DNA of 64,000 nt from Strigops habroptila (Eukaryota; Chordata; Aves; Psittaciformes; Psittacidae), in the NCBI RefSeq assembly GCF_004027225.2, contig NC_044277.2, positions 85,634,283 through 85,698,282 of the forward strand. The letters are read 5' to 3'. The translations under genes were made by a program, and so were the position numbers. The notes below the pieces were generated by a model. It saw only the letters and a program-made list of their open reading frames with translations, made no database searches and had not been told where the DNA came from. This document shows positions 50,201 through 61,100 of this stretch, piece by piece (position 1 is the first letter of the stretch; every line of letters starts with the position of its first letter).

Positions 50201-53200
50201 GGTTTTTGTTTGTTTGTTTGTTGCTTGGGTTTTTTTAAGTAGGGCTGATTGTTTTCCCAAATAGTTCCCTATTTAGTTATTTTGTGTTGAGCAGTGATAT
50301 GCTTTTGAGTCCAGACGAATGCTTTCTGGACTGGTGTCTGTGTGAGGATATTTTGTCAGGTTACAGAACTATAGAAGAAAGCACTAAGACAGCTTTCAGC
50401 ACTTCCAGAGTTATCAGCTAAGGGAGCTAGGGAATTTTTTCTTTTGTTTTAGCACAGGGTAATCCTGTTATACACACCCCCTAAAAATGAAGTCAATCCA
50501 GAATGTGCAACTAGAAAAAAAGAAGTTTCCACAAACCAGTGATGTAAAGAAAGAATTAGAAAACTAAAAGGACATGAAGCTATTTCCCTTCAAAGCTTCA
50601 GTAAAAACTCCCCCATAGTAAACCTCATCACATAAGTGCTAACAGCAGATATGAGAGCTTTCTAAATAGCAAAAACCAAAATAGATGCAAAAAAAAGCTA
50701 TCTACAAACTATGCTTAGCAGATTACTTGCAGTGTGCCAGAGCTACCAGTTCAGTTCCTCTAGAATGGCTCGGTTTGCTTCCCTTTTCTAAAAAACTGCA
50801 CATGTATAGTGTAAAGCTCATTGGTAAACATGCAAGACTATCATGCCCAGCTAAAAATGCATTAAGATTTACAACATCCAGCCAGGCTTAAAAAATACAA
50901 AACAAAATTCCAGATCTTAATGCAAGCATGAATGCGTTACCTATACTAGGCCTGCAGGCTGTGACCATTTGATCTTAGAGAAACACTTCTCAGTTTTCGA
51001 TAGGTGTTCAGTCATTCAGCTCTTTACTGTCCTCCAAAGGTCTGGATTTACCAGCCAGTCACACACTTCTTTTTTTTTTAATTCATAAACCTAACCCAGC
51101 ACTTCCCTCTTGTGATTTCCCCGGCTGCAAATCTCCCATTCTTAGCACCTTGTAAAACAAGCATATCACAGCATTCAGCAGATATAAAATTGGTGCAAGT
51201 AAGTTACACAGCTTCTCTATAGCATCCTTATTTTCCTACAACTTCTATTCCTCACACTTACTGGTTCTGTTCCAGTTGCAGCATCTTTTTGTTGCCTGTA
51301 TTCTATTAATGCATTTCACTGTTTACTGAAGGAGTATGAAAGATTGTTCTGAAAGAGCAGTAGTTTGTTTTTGGTTTTTTTGCTGTGCTCTTCCCTTTTA
51401 GTTCAGCTTCTTGAATACTGAGTATCTGAAACCTTATTTCTACTCTGATTAAAAATGTAAAATTTGCAAGAAAAAAAATAAATCTAAAATTCTTTATAAA
51501 ATGAGCTGGCCTGTGAGGTTCTTTTATTTCCAAAGATACAGTTGGCTACACAAGCTAAAAGACTGGACAAGAAGATGCTTAGTTCAGTCAGCAATTCAGG
51601 AAAAAGGGGAGGAAAACCACTGCTCTGGAGATAGCATGTACCAGATTAAGATGATATCATTAATGGCATCAGAATACAAAGAAAAAAAAATAATAACTGT
51701 CCTCTGCAGGTGCTCTGGTTAATTATGTAGAATGAGAGGGGAAAAACCATAACCTTTAAAGCTAGTATTTTAAGAAAGTTAAAGAAGAGCAAATGTTTCA
51801 TAGGCATCACTGATTATTTTCTCAGCAACCAGGAAACATTATTGCAACATTCAAAAAATAACATACAGTGCTCTAAGATCACTCTTTTTGTTCAGAGAAG
51901 AAATCCCACAAACGCTAAGACTTGAAATAAAACCATCTGGTATACGAGTATCACAGGGACACAGATCACCTATTCGTATGAAGTGGAGATGCCTTAAAGT
52001 TATGTCAGCTTTGGTACTGAGCACAGAGAGATGACAACCTCCATCTCAAAAAACTGCGCATATTTTGTTGGGACTTCATTTACTTATGCTTCATCCAAAT
52101 GACTTTAATTGAAACTATCACATGTACTGATCTATTCTTTCCTCATGTGAAAAAACAAACAAACAAAACAAAACCCAAAACCAACACACTACAAACAAGA
52201 ACAAATATTCTGTAGCAACAGAAAACAAAGAGAGAAAACTGACATGCCTGTGGAAGCAGCACATATGAAAAGATTACTCTTGATACAATTTGTCATGAAC
52301 AGTGTGGGCAACGGAAAGCTTTGTGGCAGAGCACAGTACAGGAATGCCCAAGTAAATCCTTGTTGATTTAAGATCTACATTTCTGCGATCATTACCATGT
52401 CTCCAAGATGCGTGCAGCATACAGAGCTCCCTGTGATGCAGCAGTGGTCAGTCTGACAATGATAAATAAATTAATGCCAAAGGACTCCACAACCACAGGT
52501 GACTGGTTACAGTATTCATACATTTACTAGATCAAACTTCTGGTGAAGGTCAAGAGCAACAGCAAAATTACTAGTAACTGACTAATGTGTGGTGGACCAC
52601 GTGAAAGAAGGTGGTAGTTTCAATCCATTTCCTGACTGATGTCTACAATGCACACAACAGTCACAACTGCCATCTCAAAGGGCCTCAGACAGACTGAAGA
52701 CTGAAATGCTCTGGCTGTAAAAGGCAAAGCTTAAAGACCTCTGTAACCCAGCATTACCAGAATCAACTTCCACACAAAAATGCAGCATGCGAGAAAAACC
52801 ACTGTTGCCTCTGGCAATATATTTCAGCAATCACTTACCCTCACCGTTAAAGTCTTGCTTACTTTCAGTCTGAACCTGTGTGATGTCATTTGCCAGCCAT
52901 GCATATCATGCTCCAAGGTGGGTTCTCCAAATAGGAACCCATGGAATGTCTATCCATCCCTGCCTCTCTGCAGATAACACCTCTCCAAGACAGGGCCTGA
53001 GCGACTGTCTGACCAGAAGAACTTCCAGCACCCCTTCCTCATGTCATACTCCTGCCTGCATTACACACAGCTGACGAATGCAGCAGAGGAAGCATTCTTG
53101 TTCTTGCCAGTATTTAAGCATATAGTTGAGGGGGGGGGCAGTGGGAAGAGTAGTAAGAGAGGGTTAAGGATGCTGCTTGTACATGACAGTCCACCACAGC

Positions 53201-56200
53201 ACTTGCTTTCCAGAATGTGAAGCAGCTGTTTTCAAGCAGCTGCACAATCCACATCAAAATCCTGTCTGATTTGGGCCCACATTCATCTCCATATAACATT
53301 GCTCAGAACAGGGTCAAACACCTGGAAAATCCACAGAGAAGTGGACCTGCAACCAGATTCTTCTGGTAAGTAAAAGCTTTGCCTTTACTTACTTCACTTA
53401 GATCAAATGACATAAAAGTTGTTAGACTCCAGAGCTAATGCAGTAGAGTAACAACTGCCTGGCTTCCTTTGAAGCAAAGGGGAAGAATTGTTCAGGAGTC
53501 ATTAAGAGTGCTTCCACGTTCTCTGTGGGTTCTGATTGACCGCACCAGCTTGATTAGGATATATGGATATCACAACAGTCAGACCTTTAGCCTTTTGGTC
53601 TCCAACTCCAACAGCTATTTGTCCTAGCTTTAAAAAGAGAGTTCTACCAAGATATCATATAATAATCTGGGTTAGAAGGGACCTTTAAAGATGATCTAGT
53701 CCAACCCCACCTGCAATGAGCAGGGACATCTTCAGGTTGCCCCATTCAGCCTGACTTTGAATGTTGCCAGGGATGGGGCATCTATCACCTCTATGAGCAA
53801 CTTGTTCCAGTGTTTCACCACCCTCACAGTAAAGAACTTTCTAATATCTAAATCTATCCTCTTTCAGTTTAAAGCCATTCCCCCTTGTCCTATCCCTACA
53901 TGCTGTCATAAAAAGTCCCTCTCCAGGTTTCTTGTAGGCCCCCTTTAGGCACTGAAAGGCTGCTATAATAAGGTCTCCCTGGAGCCTTCTCTTCTCCAGG
54001 CTGAACCACCCCAACTCTCTCAACCTGTCTTCATAGCACAGGTTTTCCATCCTGATGATTTTTTTTTTTTTTAAACAGTACTTGTCCCAGTACGGACCCC
54101 GAGGGACACCACTCATCACTGATCACCATCCGAATATTGAACCATTGACCACTACCCTCTGGATGTGACCACCCAACCAATTCCTCATTTGCCAAACAGT
54201 CCATCCATCAAATCCATCTCTCCAATTTAGAGAGAAGGCTGTTGTGGTGGACTCTGTCAAAGGCCTTACAGATAGATGACAACCTGTTGGATAGATTCAA
54301 CAGGTTACCACCAAGATACACTATTGTTTAAAGCACACTCTGAGATATGTTTCCCCATCCACCTTTCATTGTATCTCACATTTTGAACAGAGATTTTAAA
54401 ACCTGAACTAGCAGAGATATAGATTAGAAAGCAGGTGGCAAGAAACCTAATTATTCACCTCTATATATGGCTTTTGTGTGGATTTATAAAACATCTGTGA
54501 GTGTTCCATGGGCAGACATCGAAAGTGCTCTGGAGGAGCCAACTTGATTCACCAAGGCTACTGCTTCTATGCCTCTGCGGGAGCACATACAATACTGTTG
54601 GACACTGCTCTTACTCGGGGGGGAGGGGGGTGGAGAGGAAGGCATGAGACTTCTGTGCATCTGAAATAACAAACCCTGTTCCATACCATATACAGTCCTT
54701 TCTCTTGGACACACTACCAGTTACCTGTACTTTTTTGTGATGGAGTTATAAACCTGCATCTTTACAAAATGCTTACCCAAGTAGTTAAGACTCTGTATAG
54801 CCATGGCATACTTCATTGGAACAATAGCCTTAGGATGCTCTCCAAATATAAATTAATTTCAGGATTGGTTTTATTAGAGGACAAATTTCCTTGAAACAGT
54901 TTATACAAAAAGAACTAAGGGGCAATACTGCAAGATAGTTCAGGCCAGATTTTGGCAAATTCTTTCCAGCCTAAATCCCTCAAAACCTTACAAAATTCTG
55001 TGTCTCATACTTAGCGCAGGCTGCCAATGTCTAATGGTATAAAAAGTCTTAGAATCCAACTGATTTTTAAACCTATTTTTTCCTGTTATTCCAGCTTGAA
55101 AGTACACAACTTCCTGAGGCCAATCTTTGATAATGAGCCACCCATAAATCAGACATCCACGAGGGTTTGTAAATGATCACTGATGTAGCGTCTGAAACCA
55201 AATTTGAGTAAGAAAACTTTTTTTTTTTTAAAGTTATTTCACAACAGGCACACACTATGTAACCTAAACCAATACAATACTTTCTTGTGAAACGATTCAA
55301 TCATTTTCTAATAGCTTACCAATTATGAGGAACTAAAGGAACATACATCCAAATACTACGGTATATAAAGCACAGAGGAAACCACACTTTTTAAAAGGTA
55401 CTGTGAGCAATTTAATCAAGTAAAAGACAGTCTGTAACATCACAGAGAGGGGTAATATGATAAGTTACTACAGTGGAAAACTGTAGCAAGTTGGTGTTCA
55501 CCACATACACTGGCATTTGCTTTTATTTTTTTTAGTATTGTATTCTTAAGTATAGACAATGAAGCCAGATTGGTCATTTTCATTTGGTCATTTCTTTACC
55601 CACCATCTGATATACCATTTAAGTGCTGTATCAGAAGTATTACTGCATCAAAACAGTCATTACTGAAACTTCGGTATCTGACTTTGTGAACTCTTTGAGA
55701 GCTAAGGTATGCACAAATACTTGCTTGTTCCACAGACAGCCAAAAAATGCCAAATTCTCTTTGATAACATGTTACTACAACACTACTGAGTTTTCAATGT
55801 CTAAAACCACTTACCTTCCATACCTGCACTAAACAGAAAGCTTTGTTTAATGAAGTATTTGTAGCATTTTCTACAGGTTAACTAGGAAATACTTGGGATA
55901 AAATATTGTTAGCAAAAGACAAATGCAACTACTGCTGTCCAAGAAAAGGCAGCTTTTTACAGGTGATCAGCGTTCACACACACACAAAACAATCTCTGGG
56001 GAGCGGGAGGGAGGGGGAAAGATTCTCATATCACTGCAATTCCATGTTTAAAGGTCTGAATAACATCAGACAAATTTCTGAACCCTAGCTTTCCACAAGT
56101 GAAATCTGGGGGAAAGGGGAAGAGGGAGACACATAGGGAAAGCATTCCCATCTGACTTCAGTGGACTTGAGAACAAGCCCCGAGCACAATGTGGATACAC

Positions 56201-58112
56201 AGGCTGTAAACAAACCTACCTACAACCTGGCAAAGATGTAAATAACGAAGTAACACAACCTAGCAAATGTTTTCTAGGCTCTTGTTCCTAAACAGAAGCA
56301 TTTAGTTGCACACAAGCACCACAGTAAGACCATGAATGATAAAGTAATTAATAATCAGCTCCCAAACAAATGAAACTTTCTTCCACTATTTTAAGAACTG
56401 GGGAGAAGTTTGCACAGTTGTTTTCCAGACCACTGGCACAAAGAGGAGTATACTGTGCACAGAAAACAGAAGGCACAGTTGGAGAAACATTTATTTTAGA
56501 AGCACGAGTGAATAAAGCAAGCCCATCCTCAAACAGCCACTAGCTGTTCCCATGCCACTGTAACTTTTGAGACATTACTGTAAACCAGACCAGGAACAGA
56601 TCTGAGTAAATACAATCCTTCATGTCTTCTGTGGCAGTAGCTAGAGGAAGAAATGGTGACTTGGTTATATTTAACCCACAAAAGCTCCCAGATCTATTTA
56701 TCATGCAGCCTCACAAACAGATGCACCACCACAAGCAAGGCGGCAGCTTGTGGGCTGCCAAAACTACCACCTCCACAAGAAACACTGGCCATAATTATCT
56801 GTGCCATAATTAGTCTTCCTACTTTTCTAATCATGACAATAAAACACAGCAAGCTCCTATTCATTTTAGACAACAGCACCCCACAGGAAACATTAAATGT
56901 CCCTTACTCAGTACAACTGTTTATCTCTTCAACTAAGAGCACTCTTGAAATTCAGCATGTTTCAGACTTAATAAGCATCAGGCACAACAGAAGTCAAATG
57001 GAGAGTATAAAAGTCAACAGCTAAAGCTCTGCTCCAGGACACTTCTAGGTTCAAGGTGAACCCTGAATTCACCATTAACTTGATTTTGGTTTTAACTATG
57101 ACATATTAGGGACACCTTTTGTTTGGCTTACTTATTGACTTGCCTGGGAGAGGTGGAAATTCTGGAGTTTAAGGACTGAATTCACTAAAGACTTTACTTG
57201 AAGGGAATGAAAAGCAGAAATTCCCAGCAGCATCTGAGAGCTACCACCAGCTTTACCCATTATTTTGGCATATTTTCATGAAAAGTAGAAAGCAGAAAAG
57301 GAACAAACAAATTTAAGGGGACAACTGTTCCCACAGTAAAATCAAACAGCAGGATTTTAAGGCGTAGCAAAGCCCAGCCAAACTCCCCTCCTTCCAACGT
57401 AAGCTGGTGTAAAGAAGAGAGCAAAACAAACCAAGAGGAGACCTGTAGCGAGGTCCCAGCTCTTTCACTCACTGCTCAAGATGACACAGAAAGTCAAGTC
57501 ATTTCAGCTCTTCAAATCAGCTTCCCTTCAGTAAAATAGGGAATACTACTTCATGTTAGAGTGTTGGAGACCTACAAACCTCTGCTATATTAGATAATTA
57601 GCCCAAATAAGGCTATTTTACACAGAGAAAGACTACAAACCTCTTACAGAACCATCTGCTATGAAAGCGGCCCAAGCACAAAGGAGGGTTGGTAATGGGG
57701 AAAGGAGAGAGGGAATGTTGTTGTTTACATGTTGCTTGACCTCCACACAGAAGGAAACTTACCTTTACTATTAAATTAGTAACACAATCCCACTATTGTG
57801 TTACACTGACACTGTAATTACTTCTTCCTTTGTCACTTAGATTTCTTACTGTTATCACAGCAGCAACAACAAAATCTGAGACTGGATCCCAGAACTACAG
57901 CTGTCAAACATTTCCACAGGAACATCAGTCTCAAAACACCAATTGTATAGAACAAGAAATTAACCCCAAGATGACTGTAACAGTCAACAACAACAAAGTA
58001 TTTACCATGGAGTCCCCCACACCTCTTACCTCAAGCATAGGGCGGGCACTGTCATGGATTGAAAGAATGTGCGTAATGTTATTCTTACTCAACTGCTCTA
58101 CATCTCGGGCAT
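32084..58112 (-). CDS. DUSP22: DUSP22, dual-specificity phosphatase 22 (5' exons beyond the window)
   Basis: The coding sequence is join(32084..32269, 34992..35163, 36684..36758, 42216..42265, 58030..58112) on the minus strand, all GT-AG and in frame. The product is a small cytoplasmic phosphatase (JKAP/JSP1/VHX) acting on Tyr and Ser/Thr phosphates. It modulates JNK signalling and, in T cells, Lck. Numbered on human DUSP22, the window covers residues 19 to ~206: general acid Asp57 in PAADSPSQN, and the signature HCLAGVSRS with nucleophile Cys88 and Arg94. The first ~18 residues, with the N-myristoylation Gly, fall to the right of position 64000. The C-terminus is the longer form ending NYTTET. 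Identification is by recognition of the human sequence. Confidence 0.96.
32270..34991 (-). other. DUSP22 intron before the last coding exon
   Basis: GTAAAT...CTGCAG, 2.7 kb. Contains A-rich tracts (~33777-33790, 34101-34119) but no recognised repeat or alternative exon. Confidence 0.8.
34992..35163 (-). CDS. DUSP22: DUSP22 sixth coding exon (P-loop, residues 88-145)
   Basis: 172 nt between TTTTTCATGCAG and GATCAG|GTAAAT. The first C completes Cys88, followed by [20 protein letters not shown] and the conserved [21 protein letters not shown] and FEKHDVDQ. This is the best-conserved part of the gene, with the phosphate-binding loop Arg94 present. Confidence 0.97.
35164..36683 (-). other. DUSP22 intron splitting the Cys88 codon
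   Basis: GTACGT...CATGCAG, 1.5 kb, phase 2. An A-run lies at ~36239-36251. Nothing else recognised. Confidence 0.85.
36684..36758 (-). CDS. DUSP22: DUSP22 fifth coding exon (residues 63-87)
   Basis: 75 nt between TTTTATTTTCAG and CATTG|GTACGT. Encodes [20 protein letters not shown] and then CLVH. The last two bases TG are the start of the catalytic Cys88 codon, finished by the next exon. Confidence 0.95.
36759..42215 (-). other. DUSP22 intron between residues 63 and 64 region
   Basis: GTAAGT...TTTTCAG, 5.5 kb. Carries a G/T-rich tract at 41100-41178 and a short stretch at 40132-40160 resembling an avian LTR. No gene-like segment seen. Confidence 0.8.
41100..41178 (+). repeat. G/T-rich low-complexity tract
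   Basis: Runs of TTTTG and GTTG with a central (GT)6 block, almost free of A and C. Confidence 0.7.
42216..42265 (-). CDS. DUSP22: DUSP22 fourth coding exon (residues 47-62, with Asp57)
   Basis: A 50-nt micro-exon between CTTTACACAG and AACTT|GTAAG. It encodes [16 protein letters not shown] plus two bases of Leu63. It carries the general-acid Asp57 of the phosphatase and is too short to be found as an open frame. Intron phases fit both neighbours. Confidence 0.94.
50154..50238 (+). repeat. (TTTTG)n/(TTTG)n low-complexity tract
   Basis: About 85 bases of GTTTT/TTTG variants, ending in a clean (TTTG)4-like run. Confidence 0.8.
52149..52187 (+). repeat. (AAAC)n low-complexity tract
   Basis: AAAC/AAAAC units, the complement in type of the T/G tract 2 kb to the left. 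Confidence 0.75.
53656..54282 (-). mobile_element. CR1 LINE, internally deleted
   Basis: Reads right to left. The left part (53656-54058) matches the CR1 3' region, including translated [18 protein letters not shown] and the RTRGNGFKL motif. A 14-T run (54059-54072) follows. The right part (54073-54282) matches a more upstream CR1 segment (GACCCCGAGGGACACCACTC and the ATTGAACCATTGACC block). The several hundred bases normally between these parts are missing. Inactive fragment within the large DUSP22 intron. Confidence 0.9.
54283..58029 (-). other. DUSP22 large intron, right part
   Basis: Ends at the donor GAG|GTAAGA of the 58030-58112 exon. Contains a G-rich run (~54615-54633) and a T-run (~55217-55230), with no recognised gene. 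Confidence 0.75.
58030..58112 (-). CDS. DUSP22: DUSP22 third coding exon (residues 19-46)
   Basis: 83 nt between acceptor TTTATCACAG and donor GAG|GTAAGA. Encodes (D)[20 protein letters not shown] and then SARPMLE, matching human DARDAEQLSKNKVTHILSVHD. The first two bases complete an Asp codon begun in an exon outside the window. Confidence 0.95.
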
Positions 58113-61100
58113 CTGTGATAAAGGGAAGAAAAGGAATACAATTTCTTTAATATCTTGAAAAAGCCCACTCTGCTTTCCACTGTGCATGCTGAAAATCACT
58201 TATCATTTGTACATTTCTTTTTGAAGCTTCATGAAGTAAAGCAAAACCCCAAATGCAGCTGTTCTAGAACACCATCAGAGCGGGTAACGGGAAGACACAC
58301 TTCTGACTCCAAAACAAATTATATACTATAAAAAGAACAAGCTTAAGTGACTCAGGAATATGTTCTTAAGTCAGAAGTTTCATGTATTTTGCATCTGAAA
58401 TGTAAGTCTGTGTATGCCCATGTGCAGGTGATGGCCATCTGAACAAGCAGTCAGAGCTGTACAAGAAATAGCTTACCTCCTCTCTACCCACAAATACCCC
58501 TTGAGGAGATGTAGTTTCACTTGGGAGACAAACCTTGTGATATCCAGGACCGAGAAGTGAAGCCAACTGTAACACTTGAATTGACGTTTTAGTGGGCAAA
58601 CCAAAATGATAACTAGATTCTTACTTCTTGGAGACTAGCAGGGGAAAATGTGCATTTAGCCAATACATACCCTAATTTTAATTCTGAAGAGAGATCAAGG
58701 CAATAAAGATATCAAATGTATGAAAAAGCACAATGCTACAACAAGGAAGTGCAGTTGTGAAAAGGTGGTTCCTAGACCTGTAACCAAAGGTTTCAAACAT
58801 TCAAAACTGGAAAGCAAACTAGGGCGACTGAAAATTTTATGCTAGATATTGCGAAAGCATAGGTTTGTTTCTATGAGAAAGAAGGTAGAATAGATCATCT
58901 GTCATGAGTGAGCAACCTTCTCCATAGTAAACCATTAGTGTGCTAGAAAATTATCTCAAAGAACCACTAATTCAAGTAAAAGTTAGTTTGTGTCCATTTA
59001 CTTTTGACCTTTTCACTTGAGAAGGGCACAGTACACCATGGCAACTACAGCAGTAGTTTTGTGAACACCTGCCTTCCAAATCTGCCCATACAATCTGTTC
59101 ACATTAGCCTGGCTGCACACAAAAAAAAAGCACTGACCACAAAGGTTTCAAACCGTCTCTCTCTAGGTACAAAAATAACAATAGCATCACCTGGACATTC
59201 TTTATGTACATGCAAGAGTTCAACTAGCATCTCTTACTTCATCTTATTCCACTCTACTATAACGTTTCAGTGCCTTTTCTACATCACAAAGAGGAATTGG
59301 GCATTTAATTATACTGCTCCATAGACAAGATCCACATGAGCACAGTATCAGGCAATAAAATTTAAACCTAATCCAATTATGAAAGCTTCTCTAAGGCTAA
59401 TAGAACAGAGACACAAGTCAAAACTGCATTGATTTCACTTGCTACTGGTCAAGCCTGCACAGCCACCACAGATGCCTAATTCTTCAGGAGAGAATTAACG
59501 GAATTAGGTCGGAAACAGAATTAACGTCTAGCTTCACAGAACAATTAAAATTTCCTAAAAAGATGTCAGAGTGAGCATTTCAAAGAAGAAACACAAATGT
59601 TTGCCAGCAGAAGTCTTCTAATCCACCTGACCTTCAGATTTTTTAAGTTTATAGGACAGTTGTGATTCCTCAGAGAACACCTAAGCAGACAAGGATTTGG
59701 AAGTCCAGAAGCCAGGCTAAATGTCCCTAAAAATCACTGCTCTCTGTTCTCCAAAGGCTAAGGGCAGATTTCAGAACCTGCTGGCTAGAACTCATGGTGT
59801 TAATACATACCTAGCACCACCACACCCCAACCTCTAATTACCAGTATGACCCCCACATGGTAAGAAATGGCTTGCCGCACAAGGCAAACAGCTTTAAAAG
59901 AAGATGTGATCCAAATTAAATGTTGACTGCTTTGAATCAGTGTGAAAGGCCTAATGGACACAGTACAACTCATAAGGACTGAATTATTTTAGTTCTTCAG
60001 TTAACCAAGGACTTAGGCTAAAGGAATTTCAACACATCAAAACTAAACAGACAGTGAGATTTCAGATATTCCCAGAAACAAGCTGGAAATGGCTAAACCA
60101 GACCTACGTCCCAGGGTAACCAGCAGGTCCTCAATATATTTAGGAAACAACCACTCAAATCACAAAAATAGAGGAGAAAAAGCTTCCCAGACAACGACTG
60201 TATTACCTGGATCTAAATTTTAAACAGTTTACAAAGGGGAAATTCCCCTGGTTCCCCTGGCACCTGCCATAAGCCTCTACAGATACTACAGACAAAGCTA
60301 TTTAAACAGCAGTAAAAATGAGATAGTCTGTCACTCATGGTCTCATACCATAGATTACCCAAAAAAATTAAAGGGCTATGCAAAGGACTACCAAAAGCCA
60401 GAAGAATCACTTTTACCACAGCACAGTGCTGTATAACTACATGCAGGATCACATTTTGATACCACAGTGTGCAACACCCCATTTCCAAATTTAAAGATGA
60501 AATAAACCTATTAGAGTCCATCTTGTTCACCCCCAAAGTGTCCATCAAATATGGTATTATTCTTCACAGTAGGTTACCTAATATTCATTTTCATACAGCA
60601 AAACACTTCTCAGCTGATGTGGACTTTTGAGTAATGCCTTCAGGAAACTCTCTCTTTACAAAAAAGGACACAATTCACATTGGGGAAGTCTTCCTTTCTC
60701 CCTCCTACACCCATACTTAGCCGCTTTTCCCTCAATTTCACTCTATGACTCCTAGCGTAATCTCTCTTCATACGCAGAGCTGCAAACAGTCAATTGCAAA
60801 AGCAATGGCAATCATCAAAATAGGATTTGGGGGGTGCATGAGGTATTTGTGTCAGAATTTGTCTCCCTGCAGCTCTGGGAAGCCTTACATGTGTCTGGGG
60901 AACAAACTGCCTACCATATTGTGCTTTCATCCCCCATAAGCAGAAGGGAGACAATACTGCTCCAGTCACTCCAATTAAGACATATCAATGACTGAGGGTC
61001 CCCAACACTAGGCTGATGAAGTCTCAAATGTACATATAACCATTCTCTCTTACTTTAGTATTTTAGTACCTCCATAGAGATCAAGGTGAGGAATAAAGAT

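Larger units (their letters stand above)
42266..53655 (-). other. DUSP22 large intron, left part
   Basis: Intronic DNA starting at the acceptor of the 42216-42265 exon. AT-rich, with T/G tracts at ~45318-45353 and 50154-50238 and an A/C tract at 52149-52187. No exon or CR1 recognised before 53656. Confidence 0.7.
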
